NCBI GenBank assembly: GCA_900073065.1
Contig: FJOG01000001.1
Location: 3,362,090 to 3,426,089, forward strand
DNA from: Phialocephala subalpina
Taxonomy: Eukaryota > Ascomycota > Leotiomycetes > Helotiales > Mollisiaceae
DNA: 64,000 nt
Reading direction: 5' to 3'
Part shown: positions 44,940 through 57,002 of the stretch, piece by piece
How the letters are laid out: each line of letters starts with the position of its first letter
Position numbering within the stretch: position 1 is the stretch's first letter
Program-made: the position numbers and the translations under genes
The notes under the pieces: generated by a model
The model's input: the letters and a program-made list of their open reading frames with translations, nothing else
Told to the model about the DNA's origin: nothing
Databases searched by the model: none

Positions 44940-45470
44940 ATGCAGGCCCTCATTCTCATGCTTTTCACATTATCGGCCTTCACAGAAGCTCTGCCTCCCC
45001 TCTTGCCGCGGCAAAATTGTACCGCACCAACGGACTTCCTCATCACCGGCTTCTTCTCCTTCTACCCCTCCGCGTCGAACACTCAACGCCAACACTACGT
45101 CAACTTCAAGTACGAAGACGCAGCATCAAACGGCTTCGTCACTTGTTCATCTATCACAGCAAACGGCACTTACCTCTCTGGTGACAAGATCCCTTGCGGC
45201 CAAATTGCGGTGTGTTTTGGATGGAATGGGACAGAAGGCTCGAGTCGAGGATACTTGACAATTTATCGGGAGTACTGTCATGGCGAATCGTGAGTTTATG
45301 TCTCTGATTCTGTTATGTTGAGGATTGCTAATTAAATCTCAAGGGCTTTGACTGGTGAAGTCTTCCTGGGAACAAACTGTATTCCAACTGAACCACCGAT
45401 GCCGATGGGCTATGGAAAGGAGTGCGAGAGTCCTACTGTAACCGAGTCTGGACCATTTTCATCGACCTAG
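44940..45470 (+). CDS. Small secreted cysteine-containing protein
   Basis: Exons 44940-45289 and 45344-45470 (158 aa). Signal peptide in residues 1-18 (ALILMLFTLSAFTEA), followed by a possible Kex2-type processing site (LPRQ). The mature part has seven Cys (CTAPT, TCSS, PCGQ, VCFG, YCHG, NCIP, ECES), N-glycosylation sites (NCT, NGT) and a repeated beta-strand feel (HYVNFKYEDAASNGFVTC, then RGYLTIYREYC). An odd Cys number leaves one unpaired. No named family; size and composition fit effector-like or wall-associated secreted proteins. The intron and phase are clear. Confidence 0.75.
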
Positions 45471-46025
45471 GCTTCTCATGCCTGGCTCGCTTATTTTCGC
45501 TTCATTTTTTCCCCTTTGTGCTTTGGACTTGCTAAAAGGGGCATTGTAATTATGGCATTCAGCTTGAGTCAAGACAAGAGCAAATTGCGAAGGGGTTAGA
45601 AGTATGGGGCTTGCTGAGTCTCGCTTCACTTTTTCTTTGTACTTTAGTACTGCTAGAGTATTAAATGGCGTCCAGTCGAAGGCAGGACGCAAGTAGAGTG
45701 TGTACTAGCTATGCACCACTGCGTCGAGCCATCCCAACAAATCAATGTTAAATTATTGATCGTTCACTTTTACGCCGCGACGTTTCGGCTTAGGACGATG
45801 TCATTTGAGTGAAATGCATTTCATGTTTGAAAAGGACTAAAATGTTACCTTTTCAATCATTCACTCTTCTACCGCGACGTTTCGGCTAAGGACGATGTCA
45901 TTTCGAGCGGATCGCATCATACGTTTGACCGCTCCCTTCCTTTCTTCTTCCATAATAGAACCTCCTTCCTCCAACAACAACCTTGACGAAGACACCTCAT
46001 TCCGAACAATCAACCTCGAACCAAG
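45471..46025. other. Intergenic with a duplicated 31-bp element
   Basis: No gene. Contains the direct repeat pair listed separately, just upstream of the next gene. Confidence 0.5.
45776..45903 (+). repeat. Two near-identical 31-bp direct repeats, 97 bp apart
   Basis: cgcgacgtttcggct followed by aaggacgatgtcattt (first copy with one difference, taggacg) occurs at 45776-45806 and 45873-45903. The second copy ends about 120 bp before the ATG at 46026. A cis-regulatory or leader role is possible. Confidence 0.65.
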
Positions 46026-46572
46026 ATGTCTTCCTACGCAACCAGACCCAATGCTCCTGCTGGACCAGCTTACTGCCCTGCCCTTAAGACTTGCGTACCA
46101 CCCAGCAAGCTCAAATTCGAGACGATGGGAGGTTTACTTGAGCGATATCGACACAATAGGAGAGATTGGGAGCTTCGAAATCTCCAAGGTGGAGCTGTCT
46201 GGAAGCGATTGCGAGTTGGTGAGGTCACGTCAGTTGACAACTTCGGCAAGAAGCACACTTGTGCTGCTGGAGATCTCTACTATCCAATGGTGGTATGTAT
46301 TATTCTGCAATTCAAGGTGTTTCTAACATGTTCAGGCTTGGGCTAAGCTTGATATGAAGAGAATCAAGAAATTGAAGGAAGTTCAAGTCGAGGCAGGAGT
46401 TCGCAAAGTTTCCGTCTGGACATCTCACCCAACTAAGCCAAGAACCTTTATTTGGTTGGTAAGAAAACATGTCTTTTATCTCTAAAAGGTCAAGCTAACA
46501 TACATTGGCAGTACAAATCGTGAGGATGGATGGTGTATCTTCAACGAAGACATCATGCATAAAGAGCAATAA
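46026..46572 (+). CDS. Small conserved-looking protein, function unknown
   Basis: Exons 46026-46292, 46336-46454 and 46512-46572 (148 aa). The protein begins MSSYATRPNAPAGPAYCPAL. It has a basic middle (LLERYRHNRRDWELRN, then MKRIKKLKEVQVEAG) and an ordered-looking end (REDGWCIFNEDIM). The second intron uses a GTTGGT donor, which restores frame into the last exon; the overlapping GTAAGA donor would stop after three codons. No known family and no signal peptide. Probably a cytosolic or nuclear protein. The direct repeats just upstream may matter for its expression. Confidence 0.55.
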
Positions 46573-47605
46573 ATGTAATTGCCTTGATCAAAAGTCAACA
46601 ATATTTACAAGTCGCTAATGTCAAGACAGAATTCCTTCAAAGCGATGGCTTTATTGCGACTTATTTCCTTCCATGATGCCTCTGAAATGCACACCATATA
46701 CACATGGACATATCTTTGCTTTTACTCCTACACTTGCTTTTGCTTTAGCGAAACCGGGAGGGTTAGCGACACCGGGAGGGTAGCGAAACTGGGAGGGTAC
46801 CTTTCTCTGAAGGAGATGCACTCGGCTGGCTGCTCATGTGATGGGAGATTCTTATTCATGCCTGCTAAGCAAGTGATGACATAGAGCATTAAGCATCAAA
46901 ATAAAATACTTTGATTCCTGACCCTTTCTCCGTGAGTTTACTTCCTGCCCCGTTAGTACTTCCCCATCAGTTTTTATTGGTAGTTGCAGCACGGCTTGAA
47001 TCGACGTCTTTGGCTTTACTGCATCGTATCCGAGCTGCTTCTGCTGTCGTCCCTGCCTTGTTAGCTCCCCTTTCTGGTCTGCCGTTCAGAGACCAGTGAC
47101 TCCCAGGGCGTGAAGGGCGTTGGATTGTAAACGCTGGTCTACAGTGTCCCACACTGATCATATGTTGTTTTGCCACTCATGTGGTATTAACCACCTCTTG
47201 AATACGTACTTTTTGACAGCTCTTATTCGCTGTTGGATCCTGGGACATTGAAAGAGCTAGATATATGATCAGGGGGTATAATGTAGAAGCCTCTAAGAGC
47301 CGGCTAACTTTCTTAATACAGTACCTTCGAATCACTTCGCTCTCGCTTCAAGCGAATTGTAGACCACCAGTCCACTCCTGCCTTGTCGGCTCTTGGTGTC
47401 TTCGCTGCGGCGCTCCCTTCTTCCTGTGTTGCTCCAGCCTCATTCTCCAGTACGTAGTCCCTACCTTTGCCTTCCCTATCACCCAAGCCTTTCAATCTCT
47501 CGGTTTTACCTGGACTTCCTGTACCCCATTACCTCCCTCTTCACTACTCCTTTCTCTGATATCTCAAGAACAACCCACTAACCCCTCACAGTCAACAGCT
47601 TTCAA
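46573..47605. other. Intergenic with a short tandem repeat
   Basis: No gene recognised. Contains the 18-bp tandem repeat at 46746-46800. Confidence 0.45.
46746..46800 (+). repeat. Three tandem copies of an 18-bp unit
   Basis: Unit tagcgaaaccgggagggt, three copies with single-base differences. Confidence 0.8.
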
Positions 47606-48092
47606 CATGTTCTACCCCGCTACCAGCAACCCAGTCTCCCGATCCTTGACCTTCCTCTTCAACGATGACTAAGGCCCCGTCGCTACTCGCTGCACTATCC
47701 GCGGTCCTCACGGTACTGGAATTGTCACTGGTTGCGACAACAACCCTGTCAGCTTCAGCTATACTGGTACTGGAAACTCGGGTGGATGGTTGGCTATCAA
47801 TCAGCATGTTCCTGATTGTCACAAGTGAGTTTTGTGCTCCCCCACCATCCTCGTCCTCCACCATCCTTGTCCTTCTTCTTCTTCACCTTTCTTCTTCAAC
47901 TTCCTCCCTTACCCCACTTCACCCCTTCACTTGTTCGAGACAATTCCTAACAACAACCCCAGGAACATCACCGGCACAACCAACATCAGCACCTTCTGTA
48001 TCCCCTTCGAACCACCAACCCCTAAGGTTACGGACAGCTGTGCGAGACACCTACCTACTTTGCAGGAGCCGGCGTTTTCGTTACATCTTAGA
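47606..48092 (+). pseudogene. Decayed small secreted-type protein gene
   Basis: From ATG 47606 the frame reads SLTFLFNDD, stop (TAA at 47669), then coding-like sequence GPVATRCTIRGPHGTG, SFSYTGTGNSGGWLAINQH and VPDCHK. A splice (GTGAGT donor at 47824, CCCAG acceptor near 47962) continues in phase with ITGTTNISTFCIPFEPP. After PPTP a one-base shift is needed to reach GYGQLCETPTYFAGAG and a stop near 48090. Gly/Thr/Asn-rich, Cys-spaced sequence of this kind is typical of small secreted fungal proteins. One stop and one frameshift suggest a dead gene. A short 40-bp intron removing the TAA cannot be excluded. Family not identified. Confidence 0.4.
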
Positions 48093-49788
48093 TGGTGTCC
48101 TCCTTGCCATTCTCATTCAAATTCTTTGAGCAGAGCTACAATTCTCTTTCGGGTTATGATTACAATTCTGCGACTCTGCTGGATGGGTTGGTGTTGGCGT
48201 TGGTTTTAGATCGCGGGTTTGTTCTTGCTTGGAATGGGACGGCGATAAATGGATGGGAGGTAGATACAGGTGTTGCTTGCATTGCATGGTGGGTATTTAG
48301 AGAGATTGATACAGGCGTTGCGTATGGAGTCTTAGAGGTCTAGATGGGAGGGAGACTGGAGATACTGGTACTTGAGATGCGATGCCCTCAAAAATGGAAA
48401 TCAAGAATTGGTTTCTAATTCTTCTTATTCTTGTCTTTCGTGAGTGTTGCCTGTCTTGAAATTTGAATGTACCTTCGACTTCAGGACATTCTGCAGAACA
48501 TCGCACCTCGGATTATCACCTTTTGGAAAGTTGGAAACCATAGCTTGTGGTTTCGCTCAGCTCACTCGAGCCCCTCAGTCGAGACCTTTGTCACTTATTC
48601 CAAGCATAAGACCATTGTTGTACTCGTGACCAATGGAATCGGAAGCTCAAATTTTCGTCCAGGTACACGACCTACTTGAACTGGACGATTCTTGTGTTCC
48701 TGACGAGACAGCGGATGAGAGCATCAAGAGATCAAAGCTCATACCAAACTTATGAATTTTCCGAATGATCTTATTGGTATCAAAAATAGAAAAAATGACA
48801 TGGAAATCTAAGCAAAAGCGCAACAGTGACATGCTTTAGGGATTTGAAGTGTTACCAAATCTGCTCATAAGACTTTCGGGATATGAGTTTGAGTTTGAAG
48901 CTCTTGCCACAATCGTCAATTTTCAGAGCTGACTTTCTCCGTGGAACAATAACATCTTGTAAGTAGCGCAACCACAAACCCACTCAAGCGCCATCGCCAA
49001 AACTCATCACAATGAATATCTTACCAATTCCCTTCATTTCCAAAAGTCCAGAACCTCTGCTCCCAACCCTTCAGACTCAAGGTGTGTAAGAATCACATGA
49101 CCATCCCAAGTGTGGGACGAAACTTTCATCTCAAGTCCAAGCATCCAATCAAGCTCAGAAGATCTACGCTGACGACGTTATCCCACTTTCGTGCATGACC
49201 TGATCCTCTCGTTTCGGAAGCAAAAATATCCATGACATAACCCCTCGGGTTTTGAGGCTGAAAAAAGATCAGCGACCCCTAAATTCCCTATCTCAAAACC
49301 CGATATCGGCTCTTGCGCCCTTCGGATAATCTGCTCAAGCTTGAGTTGACAGAAGAGTCATATTAGATAATCTACATAAAAACCTGTAGAGTCTAGAATC
49401 TAGCTGAGAAATAGAATCCAGGTACCAGGAGGAAGAAAGCAAGAAGGCAAATCCCACGTGTAAAAGGTGCAAAATACATTATGCAGTGAAGCTTCCCATT
49501 GGTTGGATGAGTGGGTACACGATAGATATCGGAATTGAGCGTGTGTCTCGGGAAGTCGCGACGGAGCTCGAAAAAGGAAGAGTGGATGTGTTTGAGAGTG
49601 CTGCAAGGGGTCGAAGCTTTGGTGTGAAATCGAGTGGATGGAGTTGAGCCGAGCAATAATCCTTCTATGGATTTCGAGGAGCTAGTTTGACTCGACTCTA
49701 CTTTTCCACAGTCTTTTCTTCTTCCACCGCAACCCACCTTCTCTTCTTCTGATCTGCGATTGAGATTGAGAGTTGATCAACGGACAAA
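48093..49788. other. Intergenic
   Basis: Long stretch with no convincing gene; only short unsupported frames (for example 49393-49737, minus). The last 100 bp are the CCP1 promoter and leader, pyrimidine-rich. Confidence 0.45.
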
Positions 49789-51032
49789 ATGGCATCCGCA
49801 ACACGAACCTTCGCCCGCGCGGTCAAATCCACGCCCGCGACTTCAGCATTCAAAACCTCAACCCGCAACACCCTCCTCACCACCACCCGCCAATCCTTCC
49901 GCCAACAATTCCGCCGTGGATACGCCTCCGAGCCCACCAAGTCCTCCTCCAGCGGCCTCTTCATTGGCATAGGAGCCCTCGCACTCGGCGGCGCAGGCTT
50001 TTACCTGTACACCCAAGGCAACGGCTCCCTCCTCTCCGGCTCCTCTGGCGAAACCAAAGGAATCTTCACCCCGAAGTTTGAGGACTACCAAAAAGTGTAT
50101 AACGAGGTGGCGAAGCTCTTGGAGGAGAAGGATGATTATGATGATGGATCATATGGACCGGTGTTGGTGAGGTTGGCGTGGCATGCGAGTGGGACGTTTG
50201 ATAAGGAGACCGGGACGGGAGGATCTAATGGGGCGACGATGAGGTTTGCACCGGAGGGGGACCATGGTGCTAATGCGGGGTTGAAGGCTGCGAGGGATTT
50301 CCTTGAGCCTGTGAAGGGTATGTTGTTTCTTCGAATCTGCGAGTCGTAAGTGGGGGAATATATGCTGATGTGTTGACTGATAGAGAAGTTTCCTTGGATC
50401 TCGTACTCTGATCTCTGGATCTTGTCTGGTGTTTGCGCTATTCAGGAGATGCAGGGTCCTACGATTCCATACAGACCTGGACGTGTTGATAAGGAAGTTG
50501 CGGCTTGTACACCAGATGGGCGGCTCCCAGACGCTTCGCAGGGAAATAAGCATTTGAGGGATATCTTTTATCGAATGGGATTCAATGATCAGGAGATCGT
50601 TGCGTTGAGTGGTGCGCATGCGCTTGGTCGTTGCCATACGGATCGTTCTGGATTCGATGGACCATGGACTTTCTCCCCGACTGTTGTGACAAATGAATAC
50701 TACAACCTCTTGTTGAAGGAGAAGTGGACTTGGAAGAAGTGGAATGGTCCTAAGCAGGTACTTACCCTCCCCTCCCTCCCCTCCTCCCATCCCCTTACTA
50801 ACAACCCCTTCTTCTGCAGTACGAAGACAAGACCTCCAAGTCCCTAATGATGCTCCCCACCGACATGGCTCTCATCTCCGACAAGTCCTTCAAGCCATGG
50901 GTCGAAAAGTACGCCAAGGACAACGACCTCTTCTTCAAGGATTTCTCGGCCGTCATTACCAAGCTTTTCGAGTTGGGTGTTCCTTTCGCGGAGTCGAGCG
51001 AGAAGTATACTTTCAAGCCTACTAATGCTTAG
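49789..51032 (+). CDS. CCP1: Mitochondrial cytochrome c peroxidase
   Basis: Exons 49789-50317, 50384-50757 and 50820-51032 (371 aa). Residues 1-45 are an Arg/Ser/Thr-rich mitochondrial presequence. A hydrophobic segment follows ([18 protein letters not shown]), as in the bipartite signal that delivers CCP to the intermembrane space. Distal heme residues Arg, Trp and His lie in [11 protein letters not shown]; the proximal His is in [11 protein letters not shown]; the radical-site Trp is in [10 protein letters not shown]. The enzyme reduces hydrogen peroxide with electrons from cytochrome c. Length and motif order match fungal CCP1. Confidence 0.96.
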
Positions 51033-52699
51033 ATGTGCGATGCGATGATACCCTGATTCGAGAGATGAGCACACGCGCCGTCTTTGCATATTTAGACTTG
51101 GGGGTACAGAGGAGTTCTTTAGATGTGTGGGTAGATTTAGATTGCGTTGACTTGCTGCATCGAGCGCGAGGATTGGGAGGATCGTGAGATGATGATGGCT
51201 TTCGAGGTCGATTGCTTGCTGTTGCTGCTTCCCTATGTTAGATGTAAGATTACCATAGTGTTGAATTGAGAACCATTTTCGAACAACGCGAGGCCAAGAT
51301 GCGTTGGTACACCCATGTCATCATGCTGCATTTCGCAGATACTCAGCTCTCGACTTGCCTCCGTGATGCACATCATTCTGATAAAAATATTTGTAGGAGA
51401 AGAGAAACAAGAGGTTCAAATAACCTCCCTCACCAACTCAGCAAGATTCTATTCCTGGTTACATCCACTCTAACCCCCTTTGCACTGAATCGTCCTCCTG
51501 TTGGCTAGAATCTGGGGTAGAGTTTGCGCTAGGCCGGCTTCCCCGCACTTCCCGACTCGACCTCGACCTGGAACCATGCATTTTGAGAAGAAGCAATTCA
51601 CAAATGCAACTTTCAGATAGCCATTGCGTAGCATAGCGCTACTTAAAAAGTTACTTGCCAACTCTGTTTGTAGCTGTAAGGTTACTGATGCTGACAATCT
51701 CACTTGCAGGATCGATATTTTCTATCACAGTATCACTCTCCGTCCACATAAGATATCACACGACTCCTTTCCAAATCCCAAAACGCTATGTCTGTGAGAC
51801 CCGGTCCTTTGAATGAGGCTCGCAAAAAAGCCATGGTGGACGAGATACAAGCTGGACGCCGTCTCAAAGATCGATCAGACTGGTCACGTCAGGATAAGGT
51901 GGTACTATCAGCAGTACGTAGTGGCTTACTTGTTAATGCGCATAAGCTCTTCTACTTATTATCAGCACAGCACGGCTTGGACAACGCTCAAACTACAAAT
52001 GTTGATAGCTTGGACTATATGGGAACAGGTTGGGTTTCGAAAGAACTCCCTCTCGCGGATGGGAAACGGCCTGGACGCTTGTTTCTACATTGGGGCTACA
52101 TGCTTGTTCACGGCAAACAATGTTATGATCCTCAAGTTATGTACACGCTTCATGATAATTGTGATGAGATCTTTATTGCACCTGATACTCGCGTGCTACT
52201 TGTATATACCTAAATATCAGCTTCCGATAGCTTCTACAAGAACCATTCTTTCTCCAATCAGATGCGACGCCTCTCGCGCTACTGCACGCTAAGGTACCTG
52301 TTGATTTGCTTACGAGTATCTCTGACGTTCGTTCGTTTTCCAACCATAACGTCTTTTATTGTCATTCAGACAAATCGTGAACAGGTGCAACGAGGATACG
52401 ACAGTGTGAGAGAGAAACAGCAAGATGTCACTTCCCACCAACCCAGCAGGAGGCTCCTATGGTCCTGATTCCGGAGCACCGAATTTGTACCCGCCTGGAC
52501 ACGAACATTTGCGTCCTACGGTACTTTTCTCTCCTTTCCCATCACACCCTAACCCCGCCTTATGTATCCAATCCTCGCTACTCCTCCTCTTCAACATACC
52601 CCACTCCTTCATTTATCCCAACTCCCAACTCCAAATCCACAATGCTGAACCTAGGGATAGAATACCGATGACAAATCCCCCTCCCTAGCACCAAACAAC
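51033..52699. other. Region between CCP1 and the CMD-family gene, with weak ORFs
   Basis: The frame 51788-52213 (+, 141 codons, from MSVRPGPLNEARKKAM) is the most coding-like but matches no family I know. A frame at 52425 (MSLPTNPAGG, then APNLYPPGHEHL) may be a first exon with a GTACTT donor at 52521, but I found no phase-compatible acceptor into the CMD gene. Confidence 0.35.
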
Positions 52700-53308
52700 A
52701 TGGACACGCCCCTCCACAAAACCCTCTATGCCCAAGGTCTCGAAATGAGAAAGAAAGTCGTAGGCGAAGACTACGTCGCCAACTCCCTCTCCAAGAACAG
52801 CAGTGATTTCACGAGACCACTCGTACAGTTCGCAACCGAGTCTGCTTGGGGCACAATCTGGACTCGCCCAGGATTAAGTTTGAGAGACAGGAGTTTGTTG
52901 AATTTGGTGATGCTGACGGCGTTGGGGAAGTGGATTGAGCTTGGTACGCATGTTCGTGGTGCTGTGAGGAATGGTGCGACGGAAGTTGAGATTCGGGAGG
53001 CGTTGTTGCAGGCTAGGTGAGCTCTACCTTCTACGTTCTCTGGGGTTAGATTGTGGGGACGAAGAAGGTGTGTCGCTTTCTGCTGAGAGAGAGCTTCGAG
53101 TGAGCGACTACAGTGATGAGAACGACACGAGTTGGAAATGTCGTTTATGTGAAGGGACTTTGTGGGGAGGAGGGTATCAAGAATATGAGAGATATTGGCT
53201 AATGGGGATAGTGCGTATTGTGGTATGCCGGCTGGTATGGAGGCCTTCAGGGTTGCGGATAGGGTGTTGAATGAGATGGCTGAGAAGGGAGAGATGGTTC
53301 GTGGATGA
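52700..53308 (+). CDS. Carboxymuconolactone decarboxylase (CMD/AhpD-like) family protein
   Basis: Exons 52700-53016 and 53212-53308 (137 aa), joined as ALLQASAYCGMPAG in phase. The sequence follows gamma-carboxymuconolactone decarboxylase-like proteins: RPLVQFATESAWGTIWTRPG, then LSLRDRSLLNLVMLTALGK, then ELGTHVRGAVRNG and EVEIREALLQA. The family includes decarboxylases of the protocatechuate branch and peroxidase-like AhpD proteins. The conserved His in GTHVRGA and the Tyr-Cys in the second exon are present, but the AhpD CxxC is not. No aromatic-degradation genes lie next to it. An upstream exon is possible (see the preceding region). Confidence 0.85.
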
Positions 53309-53793
53309 ATGGACGGCAAGGAAACTGAGCACCTAGCAATGCTGGATTTTGCATTGCTAGAGGTCAAACTCAAGACGGACATTTTAATGGTCTAGAATCA
53401 TTGAAACGTGGAAGAATATTAAGAGCTACTAGCAAGTCGTCAAAGAATAGTAATTGTAAATTTAAAATGGTCTCAGTGGAAATGAAAGGGAGTGCAGACA
53501 TCAGTCACATCATACAAGATACGGATCCAAGGCATTGTTTTTGTTGCGTATTCGATTGCTCTCTATGGCATAGCTGAATCGCATTTGTTGACGCGAAGCT
53601 CTTTCCATTAATGAGCAACCAGTTAAAGTACATTCCCTGTGTGAAAAGGCAACCTCCAGCTAGCTAAAGCAAGAGCAATTGCAAGAGCAAAGCAGAAATC
53701 CTATTTGTACATGCGAAATTTCATCCAACCACAACTAAGCGCCGAAGAGCAAGCATACGAGCAGTTGGAATGTTGAAAGAACCACCAAGCAGA
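53309..53793. other. Intergenic between convergent genes
   Basis: AT-rich; no feature recognised. Confidence 0.5.
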
Positions 53794-56085
53794 TCAGAGG
53801 AACGGTGCAAGGCCTGCCGCGTTGGGCGGAAGATCTTTTCGTACTTGGAAGTACGAGCTGTACTTGACTTCGCCTTTTCGGAGAGTGGCTTCGTCGACTT
53901 CCCCTGGAGCATGGCCGTTCTCGAGACCTTTGCTGGTGGATCGGCCGCCGGTGGGCGCCGGAGGGGGTCGGAGGTGTGCGGGTTGAACGGAAACAGGTCT
54001 GCAAGATGTTAGCTTCAAGTTCTCAGCACCGGACGGACGTCACTTACCCATTCAACTCTTTGTCAATCTCTAAGAACTCCTTCATAGCCTCCTTGGTACC
54101 GCGCTGTTGTAAGTAACCAAGGTAGTAGGCGCTCAAGTCTTTCTTGGTCGACAAGGCCATGTGGCTCTTGTTGATCATGTCCTCGTGGACTTGCTTGATG
54201 CGTGTGTAGTGCTCGCTCTCGTTAGCTGAGCTTGTCGGCTGAGAAATCTCAAACTCGAGGTACTTCATCCAGAAATGGCGACTTTGGAGATACCATTGCT
54301 GGTTCTTCTGGAAGACTTGTCGTGCTTCATCAACGGAACCTTGAATTTTCCACAACAAGATAGCCCATTCAGCAACGAATGCAGCCTTCGCGAAAAGGTC
54401 AACCTGTGGACTGTCGATCTGATTTTTGTAAACCTGGATGGCAGCCTCAAGACCAGCCTGTCTTCGCTCAAGGTTGGCCCAGGATACGACAGTTTCAACG
54501 TGGCCGGGCATGACATCCAAAATCGCTTGATGAATGTCACGGGCGACATCCACGCGCTCGGACATCTCCTCGAAGTAGGCATATTGCAGACGAACACCAG
54601 GCCTACCGATTGGCACATAAAGCGTACTGGCTCGTTGGTAGATATTCCTGACCTCCTCTTGCTTGTCTGCTTGCGCCAACATCCATCGAGCATATCGGAA
54701 CCAGAATTCGTCGTAGAAAGCGCAAGTAACCAAGCATCTCTCGTAGAGGAAAACAGTTCGAGTATAGTCGCCCTCCGCTTCCTCGAAGTCGAGATACTTT
54801 CTCCAGTTGGCGAGTTGTTGGTAGTCGAGCTCAGTAACATGGAAGTATGGTCGCTTGATCTCGGACTCGTACGTCCAACGCTTGGTGGTTTCGGTCTGGG
54901 TACGAGTGAAGGTCTCGAGGTGGAAGTTGTCAATCTTTGTTCGGACCTCTCGCTCAATCTCCATCTCTCCCTTGGGGCCCATTTGGTATCCTGCATTGTC
55001 TGCCTCGACTTCCGCACGGAAAGTGGCCAAAGTCTCAGCTGGGACAAGCTCCGCAAGAGGACGAGAGTGGGCGAGCTGGCGGAACCGTTCAAAATACCGA
55101 GCATATTGATGCATTGGTATCTTGATGATTCGAGCCAGAATTGAGAAGATCTTGTCGAATCCCTCTACTCGCTCTTCGAACTCCAAGTACTTATCCCAGA
55201 AAGGGTGAGACAGGAAATCGAGGCCAACGCATACTGCACCGCGTTCGAACAACCTGTGATAAGATGTTAATTTCGCTTCCAAAGAAAAGGAGAAGGGAGC
55301 GCAAAGGTGGCAAGGATTGCAAATACGGGAAGGGTAGTGTGCTTGATTGATGTCCTTAAATTCCATCCGCTTCGAAGATGTGTGCAGTGTTACGATGTAA
55401 AAGCGAACGTGTGATAGCAGAAGAAAAGAACCTGATCATGTGGGTGAGAAGATATCAAACTGGAGCAACTCTTTTGGCATCTCACCGTCTGCGACCTGTG
55501 ACTATCCAAATGAAGTGCGTACGGCTATCGTGATCGCATCCGTCGCAGATGTCTGTGTTAAAAGGGAAGGAAAGCGTCCAGTATACTTACTCTCTGATCA
55601 CATCTGGATCATGGCTCGTCTCGACCTTGAAGGAGCAGTAATCAGTCCATAGGTCGACGGAAGTCGTGATACTCGCGACACCTCTTTCAAAGACCTGCCA
55701 AATTGTCAGTATGCAATCTGCGATGCGCCTTATCGCCCAGACTTACCATTTCCGCAGCCTCAGTACCAGCAATGGAAAATTCCAGATCGGCATATTTCTT
55801 CCAGTACCCGAACAACAGTGGGAACTTCGCAAGGAAGCGATCATAAGCATCTCGTGTTGTCCTGGGGAGTTGTTAGCAGGTGTTCTTTATAAAGCATGAG
55901 GCCAGTTCAACTTACGAAATGGCTTGTGGACTCGAATTTCGATTCAAGCCTCCCTCGAGAGATTCTGCGGCGCGAACGAGCTTTTCCCAGTTCTCGAAGT
56001 TATCGGTGTCCTCGAGGACTTCGGCATTGAGCTTCTTGATCTCTGCAGACTCCTCGTCCGTTCCTCCGTAGTTGAAATCGCTCAT
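53794..56085 (-). CDS. PRP39: Pre-mRNA-processing factor PRP39 (U1 snRNP)
   Basis: Five exons: 56085-55916, 55861-55747, 55694-55591, 55253-54048 and 53998-53794 (599 aa). Built of HAT repeats, each with the W-x(n)-Y/F pattern (NFENWEKLVRAAES, FGYWKKYADLEF, DLWTDYCSFKV, HPFWDKYLEFEER, EFWFRYARWMLA, RHFWMKYLEFEIS). PRP39 is a U1 snRNP component that helps commit 5' splice sites in the nucleus. The C-terminal exon adds a Pro-rich linker and ends NAAGLAPFL. A 337-bp third intron (55254-55590) is long for this genome. Open antisense frames of up to 289 codons over exon 4 are shadows. Confidence 0.94.
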
Positions 56086-57002
56086 TGTTGCGATAGCGGT
56101 TTTGCGGTCGAAAATTGTGGTGAGGGCGGTCAGATGTGTCGCGAGAAGAAGATGTAGTTCTTGAGGTTCGTTGAATTCACCTGCGATCGGTCTCTGTTGA
56201 ACGAGTGAAAGATGAAGAGCCTGATCCAGAGCGCGAAAACGATGCGGATCTTGATCCCTCGCCAGAGCCTGACGAAATTCAGCCTCATTGTCGATCTAAA
56301 CGAAGCGCCAATCCGAAACAGGGGTAGCGCGGAGCGACCCTCGACATAAAATTTCTCGGGAGGAGCTTTTCTTTCTTCCACATGGCTGGTGATGAACAGA
56401 TACTCAGTATCACATATAATAGGAAGAGAATGAGCTCTTCTGGAGCCGTGATCTCAATAAGACCCATTCTGAAGCCTCTCAAACATTCCGAACAACAACA
56501 TAATTTGCATCTCTGCACCAAATTTCTCACTCCTACTTGGACTCCCCTCCTTTCATTTGTCGCAAGACCGTCTTGCATAGACGTCTTGCATGCACTGCAT
56601 TACTATGCTAGCTGGCGCTCAAATGTTGTGTCTTTGGGCGTTGTGCTGTCTGCTCTCTAGGCTCGGAAGATGTTTAGAACTTGGGATTGCAATTGCGTTG
56701 TGCAATTAGATATTAGTTGGTGCCTATCTAGTCTGAATATATGTCCTATGCAATGTCTACCTATTCATTTGTGGAATTTCGAGTTCATCCATATGAATCT
56801 CAGCTCTTGCATGATGACTATACAATCTTTAACAACATCTCGCGGGAACCCGGACGTCCTTGTCACAACAGCGCTGTATACTTGCTATTAAGTATAATCC
56901 AGGGCGAAGAAGATATGCCCAAGCCCGAATTATTCTTTATTAATCCGGGATATCTATACTAATATTACTCGACGTCTTTTGGTTGGCACTAGGTGCTTCA
57001 AT
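56086..57002. other. Intergenic
   Basis: PRP39 promoter and the downstream region of DUF6594 paralog 2. No gene recognised. Confidence 0.5.

Noticed and set aside
52425..52520. Candidate first exon of the CMD-family gene
   Set aside because: The donor is plausible but no acceptor joins it in phase to the CMD start at 52700.
54275..55144. 289-codon plus-strand ORF
   Set aside because: Lies wholly antisense to the main PRP39 exon; it has no motif of its own.
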